The position numbers and the translations under genes were made by a program. DNA of 64,000 bases from Tetradesmus obliquus (Eukaryota > Chlorophyta > Chlorophyceae > Sphaeropleales > Scenedesmaceae), in NCBI GenBank assembly GCA_030272155.1, contig CP126201.1:2578501-2642500 (forward strand), given 5' to 3'. Under the pieces are notes generated by a model, which saw nothing but the letters and a program-made list of their open reading frames with translations, ran no database searches and was not told where the DNA came from. Positions 45,441-57,471 of this stretch are shown one piece after another; position 1 is the first letter of the stretch; every line of letters starts with the position of its first letter.

Positions 45441-47094
45441 ATGATTGCAGATCGCATAGCGCAGTTCTTCAAGCAGGAAGAGCTCTCAGATGTCGATGTA
45501 GTGATAATACTGCGGCCAGCAGCAGATCAGGCAGGGCAGAAGTCTGGATCTGTGCAGGACGGGCAGCAGCAGTGCTGCCCATCTGCTGAAGATAGCCTGG
45601 CCCAGTTTACTGCGCACAGGCTCGTGCTCTTTGCTGCTGATTACTTCAAAGCGCAGGCAAGGCAGTTTACAACCAGACTCAGGGGCTGCAACCCAGTTTT
45701 CCATGAAACCTAGCACTTCCATGAAACACTGCGGATAGTTGCTGGCACCTAACACTGTTAGTGGCACTGTTACCTGCGCTGTGTGACGTTGCATGCTGAC
45801 TGTTGTATTTGCTGAACTGCAGGCACACAACATGTGGACAGGTACCAGTGATACTGCTGGCAAAGCAGCCCCTTCTTCAACATGCAGCAGGCCCCTGCTG
45901 CAGCTGTCGGTCGACAGCACAGAGCAGCTGCCAGCAGCAGAGGCAGTGACCGCTGCGCTGTATGGAGTGTCGGACGCACTCTGCAGCCTACAGCAGCAGC
46001 AGCTGGTGGATGCAGTGGTCATAGCAGACAGAATTGGTGCTGCGGAAGTAGTGGAGCAGTCGGTGGGCATGCTGCAAGCAGCAGCAGTGCAAGCAGATGG
46101 CGTCTCTGCAGCAACCATGGAGACACTGGCTAACCTTCCAGTGTGGCCAACTTGCCTGCTGCCGCTGCTGCTGCCTGTGATACGGCACGCCAGCTGCTGT
46201 GCTGCTAATTTAACTGAACTTGCAGCCATACTCGCTGCTGACACAGGCAGCAGGGTGCAGCGCATGCTGCTGGCAGTGCTTGGGGACCTGGAGGCAGTGT
46301 GGAGGGATCAGCAGCTGCAGGCGCTGCTGCTGCAGCTGCCGCTGCCGGCTGTGCAGCTGCTGCTGAGCTGTGATCAACTGCGCGTTGCCTCAGAGGACAC
46401 AGTGCTGTACACTGCGACACAGTATGTTGCAGTGCTGGCGAAGGTGGTGCGGCTTGCAGGCAAAGCAGCGCTAGCTCAGCTTGTGCGTGCTCCACACCTC
46501 TCGCGTGCCGCGCTAGCAGGGCAGTTGCTCAGCAGCAGTCCTGTGCTGCTGCTGAGCTGCCACAGCAAGCAGCTGAGGTCGCTTGTGTCATACAAGCTGG
46601 TCACGTCTGGTGGCGCTGTGCCGGCAGAAGCATTGGACAGCATAGCGGACATGCCGGCTGCCTGGAAATTAGGGCAGCGGCAGCTGCTAGCAAATGATGA
46701 TCTTCGGCTGACGTGGCGGCTGCCAGTGGAGGAGCTAGCAGCGGCTTGCAGGAAGAGCTTTGCAGGAAACCAGACAGTGACACTGGAAAGCCCCACTCAG
46801 AGCACCCTCGTGGCTGGAGGCAGGTGGAACCTGATGGTAGATTGCATGCAGGAGCAGGAGCAGGGTGTGTCTGGGACAGTGGTTGGGGTGTTTGTGGCGC
46901 TGTTTGACATGCGGCCAGATGAGGTGTTGTACGTGTACAAATGCACGCTTTCCTGCAACGGCGAGAGCAGGGAGCTGGCGTGCCCAGGCGCGCATGCTCC
47001 TGCGCGTGCGGGGCATCTGCTGGATGTGGGTCCCATGTCTGCTGGTGGCGGCTGGGATGAGGCGGCCTGCCAGTGGCAGGGGAGCTGCAGCTGA
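45441..47094 (+). CDS. BTB/POZ domain protein with BACK-like region
   Basis: Probable substrate adaptor of a CUL3 ubiquitin ligase, inferred from the family. Exon 1 (45441-45656) starts at the first in-frame ATG (MIADRIAQFFKQEELSDVDV) and holds the BTB core (SLAQFTAHRLVLFAADYFKAQ). Exon 2 (45823-47094, stop TGA) completes the BTB (PAAEAVTAALYGV; VVIADRIGA) and continues with a helical Leu-rich BACK-like region and a beta-rich C-terminal half; 495 aa in all. The intron reads CAG/GCAAGG...CTGCAG, a GC-AG intron with an otherwise ideal donor. No exon copies were seen beside these two exons, unlike the other genes. Low-complexity Gln/Cys insert between BTB strands. Confidence 0.82.
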
Positions 47095-48453
47095 GCCTGA
47101 CCATGCGCAGTGTTAGCTAGGTTTTGATTCTATGAGCAGGAGGGCGGTCAGCTGTGGCATCTGCTGAGATGGCTGTGTGAGGCGCCGCTGCATGATGTTT
47201 TGGCAACAGATTGTGCCTGGTGTGGTGCCGTGGTCACTGGCCGGTCATGTAGCCCTCAAGCCTGCTGCGGGCATACGACTTGAAGGTGACACTGGGTGTC
47301 GCTGGCCTGACCAGGACTGCGGCAGCTGTCTCAGCGTGGTGGCAGGTCTTGAGCTGTCCCGCTGCTTTGTGCTGAATGCGCCGTGCCAGGGCCTGGCAAA
47401 GACTGTCATGGCTTGGGGTCCACCGCATTTTACATCTGTCAAAGCTCTGGCACCTGGGCGTGATTCGGCTGGCGCCTCTGATGGACTCGCTTTTCAGCTG
47501 CTGCAATGCACTTCTGTACATCCCTGCCAGGCTGGCATGCACCTGACAAAGCTTGGACAACTCCGAATGACCATGCCAGCTGCAGGTGGCCCGCACTGAC
47601 TAGCTGAGCAATGAATCACGCAAACGGCTTCTTTTCTGAACATCTGAATACCGAGAGTGGTGCTTGTGTGCGGTTCCACAGCTGCACCACAGCACAGTCT
47701 GTCTGTGACCTGCACCTGAAAGTAGCACTGGCACTCTAGGGTGTGCACAGTTTGCTGTGTCTTCAAACTGAATGGGTCGGAAAGCTACATTGATGAGAAA
47801 ACGGCATGCGTATATCTACTCGCGTGATCACGCTTCCCCCTTACCGCGTCCTGCATCTGTGAACTTAGTCTAGTAGCCGTACAGCACCATTACGAGGCGT
47901 GTAAGATTGAAACTATCTTGATCCATGCCGCTGGGATGATAGCGGTGATCTGGTAGCTGTACAGTGTGCTGGCAGGTGAGGCAGTTGTGTACTGACAGCA
48001 GCTCTGCACTGCACTGATGCTCTGCAACTGCTGCTTTGTGAGCCAAGAAGCTGTCACGTATCTGGCCATATAGTAACCGAAGGAACCATGGCGTGTGCCT
48101 GTTGTGGTTCGAAACAGCTGCACATGTATGCTCTTAGCAACATATAAAGCACACCCACACAGCACTGCTGGCGCAACACTTTTGCGCAACTGCTTGCAGG
48201 TCAGCAGCAGCAGTTCAAGCCAGCAGTGCTTGCTGTATTATGTGTGATATTTGTTAGCTGGTGCTGCCATGCTGCTGGGCAGCGCTGCCCAAGCAGCGGT
48301 GCAGGCAGTATGCAAGCTGCTGCAGCACTGTGGGAGCAGCACATTCGTGCGCTGACAGCTGCGCAGCAGTAGCCACCAACAGAACAAGATAGTGTTGCCA
48401 TCAAACAAGACAGCAGCTGCAGGGAGCTTTAAACAGCATCAGCAGCAGCAGCC
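47095..48453. other. no supported gene
   Basis: Intergenic; 3' flank of the BTB gene and 5' flank of the VPS39-like gene. TGTAA occurs near 47897, too far from the stop to be a convincing signal. Confidence 0.5.
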
Positions 48454-51400
48454 ATGCACTCAGACGCCACACGTGCAGCATTCACACTGTCACTGGTTCA
48501 TCAGCGAAGAGATGCGCGGCGCATGACAGCAGTGGCAGTCCTGCAAGCAGGGTCTAGGGTTTTCCTGGGCCTGGACAACGGGGTTTTGGAGGAGCACCGC
48601 TGTGTTCCTGCAGGCGCAGCGGGGTCGCTGCCGCCTGCTGTTGCAGCTGCAGCAGGTGGCATGCTGGTGTTGCGGCTGCTTGCGGAGAGGAAGGTGTTCA
48701 GCAAGGCAGCAGTGGCGGCGATATGTCCGGTGGAGGCAGCAGCGCGGCTGGTGTGCATGTCTGATGAGGGTCAGGTGAGCAGGAACACGTGCTTTAAAGG
48801 TTGAGTTTGCAGTTCAAACCAGCAATGGTACAGCATGGCAGCACTCGTGAAGGCGATGTACGTATGACAGGTATTGGGGTGCACTTGAGGCTAACATGGT
48901 GCTTTCCACGCAACAGCAGCATCCACGCCCGCAGTGATCAGCTGTGTGCATGCATACTAGCAGCAGCAACATGCATGCCAAGCACACACTTCAGCAGCAG
49001 CTCGCCAAGCAACAAGCCCTATCCCTCGTTCCACTTTTCGGGCTTCAACATTTTCCTGCAACAACCCTGCTTGTTGTCTGCACTCGGCTGCTTCAGGTGG
49101 CCCTAGTATCCTTGGAGGAGTTTGCAGTGGCACCACTGCCAGCAGTGCGGGGCGTAGTTGGTCTTGCTGTGTAGCACACTCTGCTGCCCACCAACAAACA
49201 CACCCTCCAATCCTCTGACACAATGACCGTCTACTAACACATGCGCCTGCCTGCCATCTACCCTGCTTCATCTGCAATTGCAACTGCTTCAGGTGGCCCT
49301 GGTATCCTTGGAAGAGTTTGCAGTGGCGCCGCTGCCAGCTGCACGTGGCGCAGTCGCGCTTGCAGTGCAGCACACTCTGCTGCTCACCATCAAACCCACC
49401 CTCCAATCCTCTGACACAATGACCGTCTACTAACACATGCGCCTGCCTTCCATCTACCCTGCTTCATCTGAAATTGCAACTGCTTCAGGTGGCCCTGGTA
49501 TCCTTGGAAGAGTTTGCAGTGGCGCCGCTGCCAGCTGCGCGAGGTGCAGTTGCTCTTGCAGTGCAGCACAGCGCAGGCCTCCCAGTGCTGCTGGCAGTGG
49601 CTGTGCATGCAGGCAAGGGCCGCAGCAAGGTGCTGCTGTTCAACGTGCTGCCAGGTGCAAACCTGAGCAGCCACCAGCCGGCAGTGCTGCTGGCACAGGT
49701 GCGGCATTATCACCATTTGGTAAAGATGGTGTTCTTGGTTGATCTTGGCGCCAGATTGAGGATTTCCCTTGCTAAGCATACTTGCAAGCGCTGGCAAAAC
49801 ACACCACAAGCCGTAATCGCAACAACTTCAACAGCAGCTGCTTGCCAGTTGCAAGGCATACAGCAGTAGGGCTTGGGGAGCAGGCAAGGGCTGCAGCAAG
49901 GTGCTGCTGTTCAACGTGCTGCCAGGAGCAAACCTGAGCAGCCACCAGCCGGCAGTGCTGCTGGCACAGGTGCGGCAGCAGCAGCAGCTGCCAGCTACAG
50001 TAGGAGAGCCACGCTGTTCAGCCGCATCTCATCTGCGGCAGCGCCCGTCTATATTATGTGCCATATGGTTACTGCCTGCAGACATCTTCTGATTGGACCA
50101 TATCCAATTTGCATTGCTGCCCACGCAGTGCCCGCGCGGCGAGTAATTTGCCACCTCACCACAGTCGTGCCACCTCCCTTGCTGCTGCTGTCTAGGGTTC
50201 AGTGCCCACAGCAGTGCTGGGCCTTGCATGGGCAGGCTGCAGCAGCACCTAGCGCGACAGTATACTGATCGCCTTACCACATCTCGTTCTTTGCTGCTGC
50301 TGCTAGGTCCCAGTGTCGAAGCAGTGCTGGGCCTCGCATGGGCCTGTGGGCTCACACAGCAACACCAGGCCAGACATTAGACTGTAACCTCATCATAGCT
50401 TGTTAATCTCTTTTGCTTGCTGCTGCTGCTGCCGCTGCTGCTGATAGGTGCCAGTGCCCGAAGCAGTGCTGGGCCTTGCATGGGCAGGCAGCTCGCTGCT
50501 ACTGGCAGTACCAGGCGGCTACCAAGCCCTACACCCCACATCCCCTCACCCACCCACCCAGCAGCAGCAGCAGCAGCAGCAGCAGGCTGTAGGGTACCGG
50601 CTGGTGGTGCTGGCTGATCACTTGAGCAGTATACAGCCGCTGCTCGGGAGTATTCCTGAGCAGGGGCTGGGGCTGTTGCTGTGGGAGGAGAGCATGGTGT
50701 TGGTCACCGACGCGTCAGGTGAGGAGGGTTCCTAGCTTGTCGAATCATGTTTATGGTACGCTTACCTTTTCTTGCGCGTGTGAAGGCGTGTGTGCACATG
50801 TCTCTGTCAGTCATCTTGCTTTGTTTGAAAGCTGTAAGAGGAGAGCATGGCGCTGGTGACAGACGCGTCAGGTGAGGACGCTTCCTAGCTTGCAGGACAA
50901 TGTTTCTGGTACCCTTGCACCTTCACACAAGTTTTGGTGCGTGTGAGCCTGTGCGTGTGTCTGTCGTCTTCTGTTGTCATGCTGTGTGAGGAGAGCATGG
51001 TGCTGGTCACAGGCACGTCAGGTGGGCTGGAGGCACACGCAGCAGCACGCGCACCTCCCCCTCCTCTGTTGTCTGCAAGTGCTGCGCGCAGCTGCTCACA
51101 ACCTGCCGTCCTGTTGCCAATGCATGCGCTGCAGATGCTGCCGTGCGTGAGCCGCTGCAGCTGCCTATGCCGCCCATTGCACTGGCAGCAGCAGGCCTCT
51201 TCGTGGTGGCACTCTGCACTGACGGCATGCATGTGTTTGCGGCCCTCCGCTTCTGGATCAATGTCGATTTTGCCCTTGCTGCACGCGCATCTCGCCTCTC
51301 CTCTGTTGTCTGCAAGTGCTGTGCGCAGCTGCTCACATCCTGCCTTGCTGTTGCCAATGCATGCGCTGCAGGTGCCGCGGTGCGCGAGCCGCTGCAGCTG

Positions 51401-53051
51401 CCCATGCCGCCCATTGCCTTCGCCTCTCGGCTTGCAGGAAAACTCTAGTCTGTTTTAGGTCAACCACACGACATGTTGCTCTGCTGCTATCGTGTCTGCA
51501 TGCGCTGCAGGTGCAGCTGTGCGCGAGCCACTGCAGCTGCCCATAGCCTTCAGGTCTCAGCTTGCAGGAGCACTCTAGTCTGTTGTTAGTCAACAGCTGT
51601 TCACGACGTGGTGTTCTGCTGCTGGCATGTCTGCATGCGCTGCAGGTGCTGCTGTGCGCGAGCCGCTGCAGCTATCAATGCCGCCCATTGCACTGGCAGC
51701 AGCAGGCCTCTTCGTGGTGGCGCTCTGTGATGACGGCGTGCACGTGTTTGACCACACGCGCGGCAGCCGGGAGGTGCAGCACATTGACTTTGCGCATGAT
51801 GATGCGTATGTGCGGCTCTCTGGGCGGCTGCCTGCTGCTGCTGATGCGAGTGGGCGGTGCATCTGCCTGGCTACCAGCAGCCAGGTGCTGCGGTTGGAGC
51901 CTGTCGCAATAGAGCAGCAGGTGCGCAGGTTTTTGGTGCTAAGGCTGCCAGTTCTAAGCGAGGTATGACAGGGCCGCAAACGGCAGCGAACTGCAGTGCT
52001 GGAGCCAATCACATGTTTGTGCAGCGGCATCGCCTGGACATCTGCACGGTTCTGTTGTGTCATCTCATCTCACGCCATCCATGCAAACACAACATGTGAT
52101 TCTTGCAGGTGCGCGAGCTGCTGAAGCGAAAGCGGTTTGACCAGGCACTTGAACTCATCCGCAATACAGCAGCAGAGGCAGCAGCAGGCGGCGGCTCCCG
52201 CCCGGCATCCCCTTACCAGCAGCAGTTATCAATCGGACTGCCAGAACCACTATATCAGGAGTCTGGAGGGGTTACAGCAGCAGTAGCCAGGCGTCCCGCA
52301 TGGCACCAGGTAGCGCTGGCTCAGGCTGCGCTGCTGCTGCTGCTGGAGTGCGAGTGGGCTGCTGGTCTAGCACTTCTGGAGGAGCTTGATGTGGCAACCT
52401 GGCAGCCCTGCCAGCTGTTTGGGCTATTTCCTGCAGTGACAGCCAGGTGCGTTATGTAACGTGTTATGTAACAGTCATTGAATCAAGTGGGCTGCTGGTC
52501 TAGCGCTGCTGGAGGAGCTTGACGTGACAACCTGGCAGCCCTGCCAGGTGTCCGGCTTGTTCCCTGCAGTTACGGCCAGGTGCGTTGCATAACATGTTGT
52601 ATGTCAAGTAGTGGTGCGAGGGGGCTGCTGGTCTAGCACTGCTGGAGGAGCTTGATGTGGCAGCCTGGCAGCCCTGCCAGCTTTTTGGGCTGTTCCCTGC
52701 AGTGACGGCCAGGTGCGTTGTGTAACATGTTATGTGACAGTCATTGCATTGAGTGGGCTGCAAATATTGCGCTGCCGGAGGAGCTGGATGTGGCAGCCTG
52801 TCAGCGCTGCCAGTTGTTTGGGCTGTTCCCGGCAGTGCTGATACCACTAATATCTACTACCCTGCTGACACTATTCAAGTGCTTAATAGGGCTTTGCGCT
52901 GTGTTATCTGTATCCCTTGCTGCTGCTGCCACCAGGTGGCTCCCCAGCATGCCTGCCAGGTCCTATTGGGGCCTGCACGGCCAGCAGCTGCCGGAGCTGA
53001 GCCAGCTTGTGACAGACATGCTGGAGCTAAGAGCAGCAACAGCACCAGTGC

Positions 53052-53101
<50 letters not shown>

Positions 53102-54597
53102 GAGGCACACTGGATGCCCTCACCACGCAGCGCTCAGCAGCAGCAGCAGCAGCAGCACTCGCCAGGCAGCCGCAGCAGCAGCGGCCGCCACCCGCACCCA
53201 AGCAGCAGCGGCAGCAGCGGCAGCCTCAGCAGCGGCGGCTACAGCAGCACAGTAAACCCCGCCAAGGTCCAGGGCTTAATCCTAGCTGCCAAAACCGCGA
53301 TCGCAGGGTACTTGAGCAGGGCTCGTACCCGGCCGGGGGTGGTGCTGCTAGATGGGATTGACACGCTGCTGCTGCAGCTGCTGTGTGATGTTGGAGATGC
53401 AGCAGGAGTTGAAATGCTGCTGTGTGGGCCACATGCTGCTGTGGCTGCTGCTGCTGCTGCTGCTCTGAGGGCCGCGGGGCGGTGGCACGGCCTGGCGCTG
53501 CTGCAGATGAACGGGGGGCACCCAAAAGAGGCTCTGCAGACGTGGCAGGTCCGTGTGTGGGTGTGGCGAGTTGTGGTGTATGATGCGCAGCAGCGTTTGA
53601 GCGTGGTGGGTGCGCACAGGAGTGCATGCTGCAGGTGCTGGTCCTGTCTTCAGCATACAAAGAAGGCAGCCGGCACTGCAAGCATGGAATGGCAGTAGCG
53701 CACTAAATCACGTGGATGAGTCCGCTTGGTATCATTGACTTGCCTGGTGCACAACCGCATCAAGTTTGGCTTTACAACCGCATCATTCTCATCCTCACTG
53801 ATTATGCTGCCTTTTCCTGCAGGCTCTCGCAGCAGGGCAGCTCACAGAGAGCAGCAGCAGCAGCGGCGCAGTAGCAGATGCCGACGGCAACGCAGCAGCA
53901 GTAGCGGTGGCAGCAGCAGCAGCAGCCATGGCGGCTGGCCCTGAGGTGGTGCCCCTGCAGCTGCTGCTGGGCGAGCACAGCAGCAGCAGCAGCAGCAGCG
54001 GCGGCGGCTTTCTACGCTGGCTGTTGGTGACTGATGCTGCTGCCAGTTTGGCGGTGCTGGAGTCAAGGAATGACCTGGAGCCAGCAGCAGTGCTGCAGCT
54101 GCTTGAAGGTGGGCTCTGCTTACGCGAAGTGCATGTGCTGTGTTGTGTAGCATGTGTTGCATGTTGTGTGTTTGCTTTTAAGGGCATGGACCGTCACCCA
54201 ACAGCGGATAGAAAGCAACTGCAGATCTGGCTGTCTCAAACATTGTTCTAGCTTCGTTGCTTTGCAAGATTGTTCTAGCAAAGAGCATTTAGGATGCAGC
54301 AAGCAACACCCAATTGTGCATCTTTGGCTGCGCTCTGCTGTGCTGCTGTGCCGATCAGCAGATCACTTTGCTCTGCCTGTTGGTGCTTGGGGAATGCAGC
54401 AGGCGACAGCCAACTAACTGTATGCTGCGGCTGTGCTGTTCTGTGCTGCTGTGCCAAACTTGCCTGCAGAGGTCGCGGACATCGACCTTCGCTGGCAGTA
54501 CCTGTACCACCAAGTGCACCACAACAGCAGCAGCGCAGCACACTTGCACACTCAGCTCGCGACTGTGCTGCTGGCAGCTCTGGCAGCACACATTGCA

Positions 54598-54636
<39 letters not shown>

Positions 54637-56927
54637 GCTGAGGGTGATGCAGCACCTCAAGGCAGCAGCAGAGTGAGCAGGGAGCAGCTAGCTCAGATGG
54701 TGCACCAGCTGCCAATCTCCTTCACACCCAATGCAGATGCTGCCGGTGCCGCTGCTGCTGCTGCTGCTGCTGCTGGTGGTGGTTCAGCATTCACCTTGTC
54801 AGGAGCTGCACACAGCAGCAGCTTGCAGCAGCGGCAAGGCAGCTGGCATAATCAGCATCAGCTGCCCTCGCTGTTCAGCAGCATATCTGGCACTGCTCAG
54901 CACTCCAGGAGTGTCAGCTTGATAGGGGGTGGCATTCCATCTGCCTGCTTCTTTGCTGCATCTGTCGCTGATATAGCAAGGAGGAGCAGCAGGGAGCTGC
55001 ACCCTGCTGCAGCAGCAGCAGCAGCAGCTGGCAGCAGCAGCAGTGCAGCGGCGGCCAGACAGCAGCAGCAGCAGCCGCCGTACCATGCATTTGAGCACCA
55101 GCAGCTGCGGCAGCGGGGCAACTTAGGAGCCCTCGCTGGTGTGCCAGTGCTGCCTAGAACCCAAACCCTAGCACGCCAGGGTTCAGCTGCAGTGCAGGGT
55201 TTGGGCCAAGCCCTGCACAGCATGCCAGGGTTTGGGACACTGGCTGGAGGTCAGCAGCCGGGCCTGCAGGGGCCCAGCAAGACGTTTAGCAATATAGCGC
55301 AGATGCTGCAGCAGCACCAAATGCGAATGGCAAGTAGCACTGGCAATGCACAGCAGCAGCAGCAGCAGCAGGCTGCTTTGGCGCATTTGCAACCGCAGCT
55401 GAGCTTAGGTCCTATGCTTTCGCACAAACCGCCGGCCTTGAGGGTTCTGCCTGGCAGTTTAGGGCCCTGGCCACTTGACACGCAGCTTGCTGACAAAGCA
55501 GACGCAGAAGAAGCCACAGGCAGAGGCAGCAGCGCCGCAGCAGAAGCTGGCAGCAGCAGCAGCAGTACTGATGCTGCTGTTGTGGGCCGGCCAGCTGCAG
55601 CGGCAGCAGCAGCGGCGGCAGCAGCGCATGACAAGGTGCTGCTGCTGCGCTGCCTGCTCGTGTACCACCTGCAGGCTTCCCTGCTTTATGATGCGCAGGT
55701 GGGTGGTCTGTAGTATGCAGCTTCCTTGCTTTTTTGTATCATCTCTGTGCCTTTTTTCAATCGCCTGATGTCACGTTGCGCATGTATATGAACCAATGCA
55801 TAGGTTTGTGTCCTCTGCGAGCTGCCAGACACGAGGGAGTTGCTTGCAACCCAAGCACTTGCTGCTGCCCAGCAACCCCCAAAACACACTTGCGGTCGCC
55901 CCCAACTCACTCAGTGTACTCCTTCTGCTGCCTCGCAGGCTGTGCTGTCTGCAGCGCAGCCGCTGCCGCTGCACCCTGAGCAAGCCCTTCTGCACAGCAG
56001 GCTGGGCGACCACCCTGCAGCACTGGCACTGCTGGCACTGGCCCCACCCCGCCTAGTCGAGGGAGCCATTGCATACTGCAGAGCCCTTGGCTCCCAGGAG
56101 GCCTGGCTCGCGCTTTTGGAGCTGTTCCTAATCCCTCCCAGGGTTCTGGACGGCAGCGGCAACGGCGGCGGTTTAGGCCGTGGCGGTTCAGACGAAGCGG
56201 CAGCAGTGGAGCCGGATTATGCGTCGGCGTGCAGGGTTTTGAATGCAGAGGGAGCCAGTTTGAATCCTTTAAGGCTGTTGGCTGCGCTGCCAGCTGATAT
56301 GCCGCTGCACCTGGCGGGGGAGCTGCTGGGTCAGGTGCTGAGTGGGCTGCAACACCGGCGGCGGCACGGCCAGGTAGTGAGGTGAGGGGTGGCAGCAGGA
56401 ATGCTGGGATTGTTAGCAAGGGCCTTGACTCAAGCGGTGGTGTTTGTGCTGCTTCACAAACCCAGCAGCATTGTGCGGACTGCATGCAAAGCCGACGGAT
56501 TGCCCGTGCTGCTGCTGCTGCTGCTGCTATGTTGCAGGTCCCTGTATCGTTTGCCGCCGGCTGGCAGCACATGCAGAGCTGGTGCAGCTGCAGCTGAACA
56601 TTGTCAGGGTTGTCATGCAGAATGCCAATGGCATGCATAGCTGACGTTCTTGTGCATGCATGCTGCTGCTGCTGCTGCTGCTGCTGTCCTGCAGGTCCCT
56701 GTACCGCTGCCGCCGCCTGGCAGCACATGCAGAGCTGGTGCAGCTGCAGGCGCAGCGCGTGTTTCACACAGAGGACACTGCCTGCAATGGCTGCGGGCGG
56801 CTCATAGGCAGCAAGGTGTTCTACCGCTACCCCTCTGGCGTGCTTGTCTGTAGGCGCTGCAGCGGAGCAGTTGCTGCCGCAGGCGCTGGTGCTGCAGGAA
56901 CAGATGCAGCGAGAGCTGCTGAAGGGG

Positions 56928-56961
<34 letters not shown>

Positions 56962-57028
56962 GGCCGTGGCAGGGGCAGGGTTGGGTGGTGTCCAGGCGCA
57001 GCCGCAGCTGCAGGGCTTTTTTTATTGA
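48454..57028 (+). CDS. VPS39/VAM6-TGFBRAP1 family subunit of the HOPS/CORVET vacuolar tethering complex
   Basis: Membrane-tethering subunit on late endosomes and vacuole. Ten exons join in frame to 1,439 aa: 48454-48774, 49489-49698, 50448-50718, 51646-51920, 52109-52446, 52936-53548, 53823-54108, 54470-55698, 55939-56381 and 56695-57028 (stop TGA). The N-terminal half fits a CNH (citron homology) beta-propeller, the middle a helical clathrin-repeat region (VRELLKRKRFDQALELI), and the C terminus a Vps39-type zinc finger (CNGCGRLIGSKVFYRYPSG then CRRC). Long Gln, Ser and Ala runs make it larger than the ~850-1,000 aa usual for the family, mostly in exon 8. VPS39 versus VPS3/TGFBRAP1 could not be decided by eye. 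Confidence 0.78.
49088..49488 (+). repeat. 196-nt tandem units with acceptor-side copies of VPS39-like exon 49489-49698
   Basis: The acceptor plus exon start (VALVSLEEFAVAPLPAARG) occurs with CAG/GTGG junctions at 49097, 49293 and 49489 (real), exactly 196 nt apart. The intron part, including a branch-point-like CTACTAAC, is nearly identical between the last two units. Confidence 0.93.
49877..49985 (+). repeat. donor-side copy of VPS39-like exon 49489-49698
   Basis: About 95 nt of the exon end (KVLLFNVLPGANLSSHQPAV plus GTGCGGCA donor) almost identical to the real exon, so a recent event. Confidence 0.9.
50190..50350 (+). repeat. two acceptor-side copies of VPS39-like exon 50448-50718
   Basis: Copies of the VPVPEAVLGLAWAG exon start near 50194-50240 and 50304-50348, each after CTGCTGCTG..TAG. 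Confidence 0.85.
50835..51030 (+). repeat. two donor-side copies of VPS39-like exon 50448-50718
   Basis: Copies of EESMVLVTDASG plus GTGAGG/GTGGGC donors near 50840-50876 and 50989-51022. Confidence 0.85.
51120..51565 (+). repeat. three acceptor-side copies of VPS39-like exon 51646-51920
   Basis: Copies of AAVREPLQLPMPPIALAAAG near 51131-51240 (long, about 110 nt), 51369-51425 and 51509-51560. Each follows GCATGCGCTGCAG or similar. Confidence 0.88.
52381..52840 (+). repeat. 133-nt tandem array of a VPS39-like exon end plus donor, 4 copies
   Basis: The EELDVATWQPCQLFGLFPAV end of exon 52109-52446, its donor and intron recur near 52381 (real), 52514, 52647 and 52780. The first three keep CCAGGTGCGTT; the fourth has lost it. 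Confidence 0.9.
53054..53098 (+). repeat. (CAG)15 polyglutamine tract in the VPS39-like coding sequence
   Basis: Fifteen CAG codons read as Gln inside exon 52936-53548. Shorter Gln and Ser runs occur nearby and in exon 8. Confidence 0.93.
56500..56694 (+). repeat. acceptor-side copy of the last VPS39-like exon, with CTG tract
   Basis: A (CTG)n-TTGCAG acceptor and copy of SLYR-RRLAAHAELVQLQ at 56500-56597. The real exon at 56695 has the same arrangement with its own CTG run (56660-56686). Confidence 0.88.
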
Positions 57029-57471
57029 GTTTTGGGGCATGTGTGATGTGATTCAGGTGCCACAGCGGCTGCTATCAGCATGCTGGCAGTGGCCTGCGTA
57101 TAACGTTGGCCACAGACAAAGGGCGGGAAACCCATATGCTCACGAATTGGCGCTCATTTCATCATGCGGCCAGGTTAAAAGCGCAATTGCTAAGGAAATT
57201 ATAATATCACGAGCTCAATGTCCAAGACGACTTTCGGACTCGCGGTCCTCGTACTGGGTGATCATGCTGACGCACATTGTGCTGGCACTGACATACTTTA
57301 GGGTCGCATCTGCAAAGTTAAGTCTCCATAGGCTCAGACGTCAACGTGCGTGCAGGCCTTTGCCAAGAAACATGGGGAGTAACACCTGCCTGCTGCTGCT
57401 ACAAAGCAGACGCGCGATATGGCCTCACTGTTAAAAGATCATTCGTCTTTGACAGCAGCAATGTGGCAGAA

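Noticed and set aside
55907-57040. 377-codon minus-strand open frame
   Set aside because: Antisense shadow of the VPS39-like exons; no domain, and composition follows the plus-strand gene.
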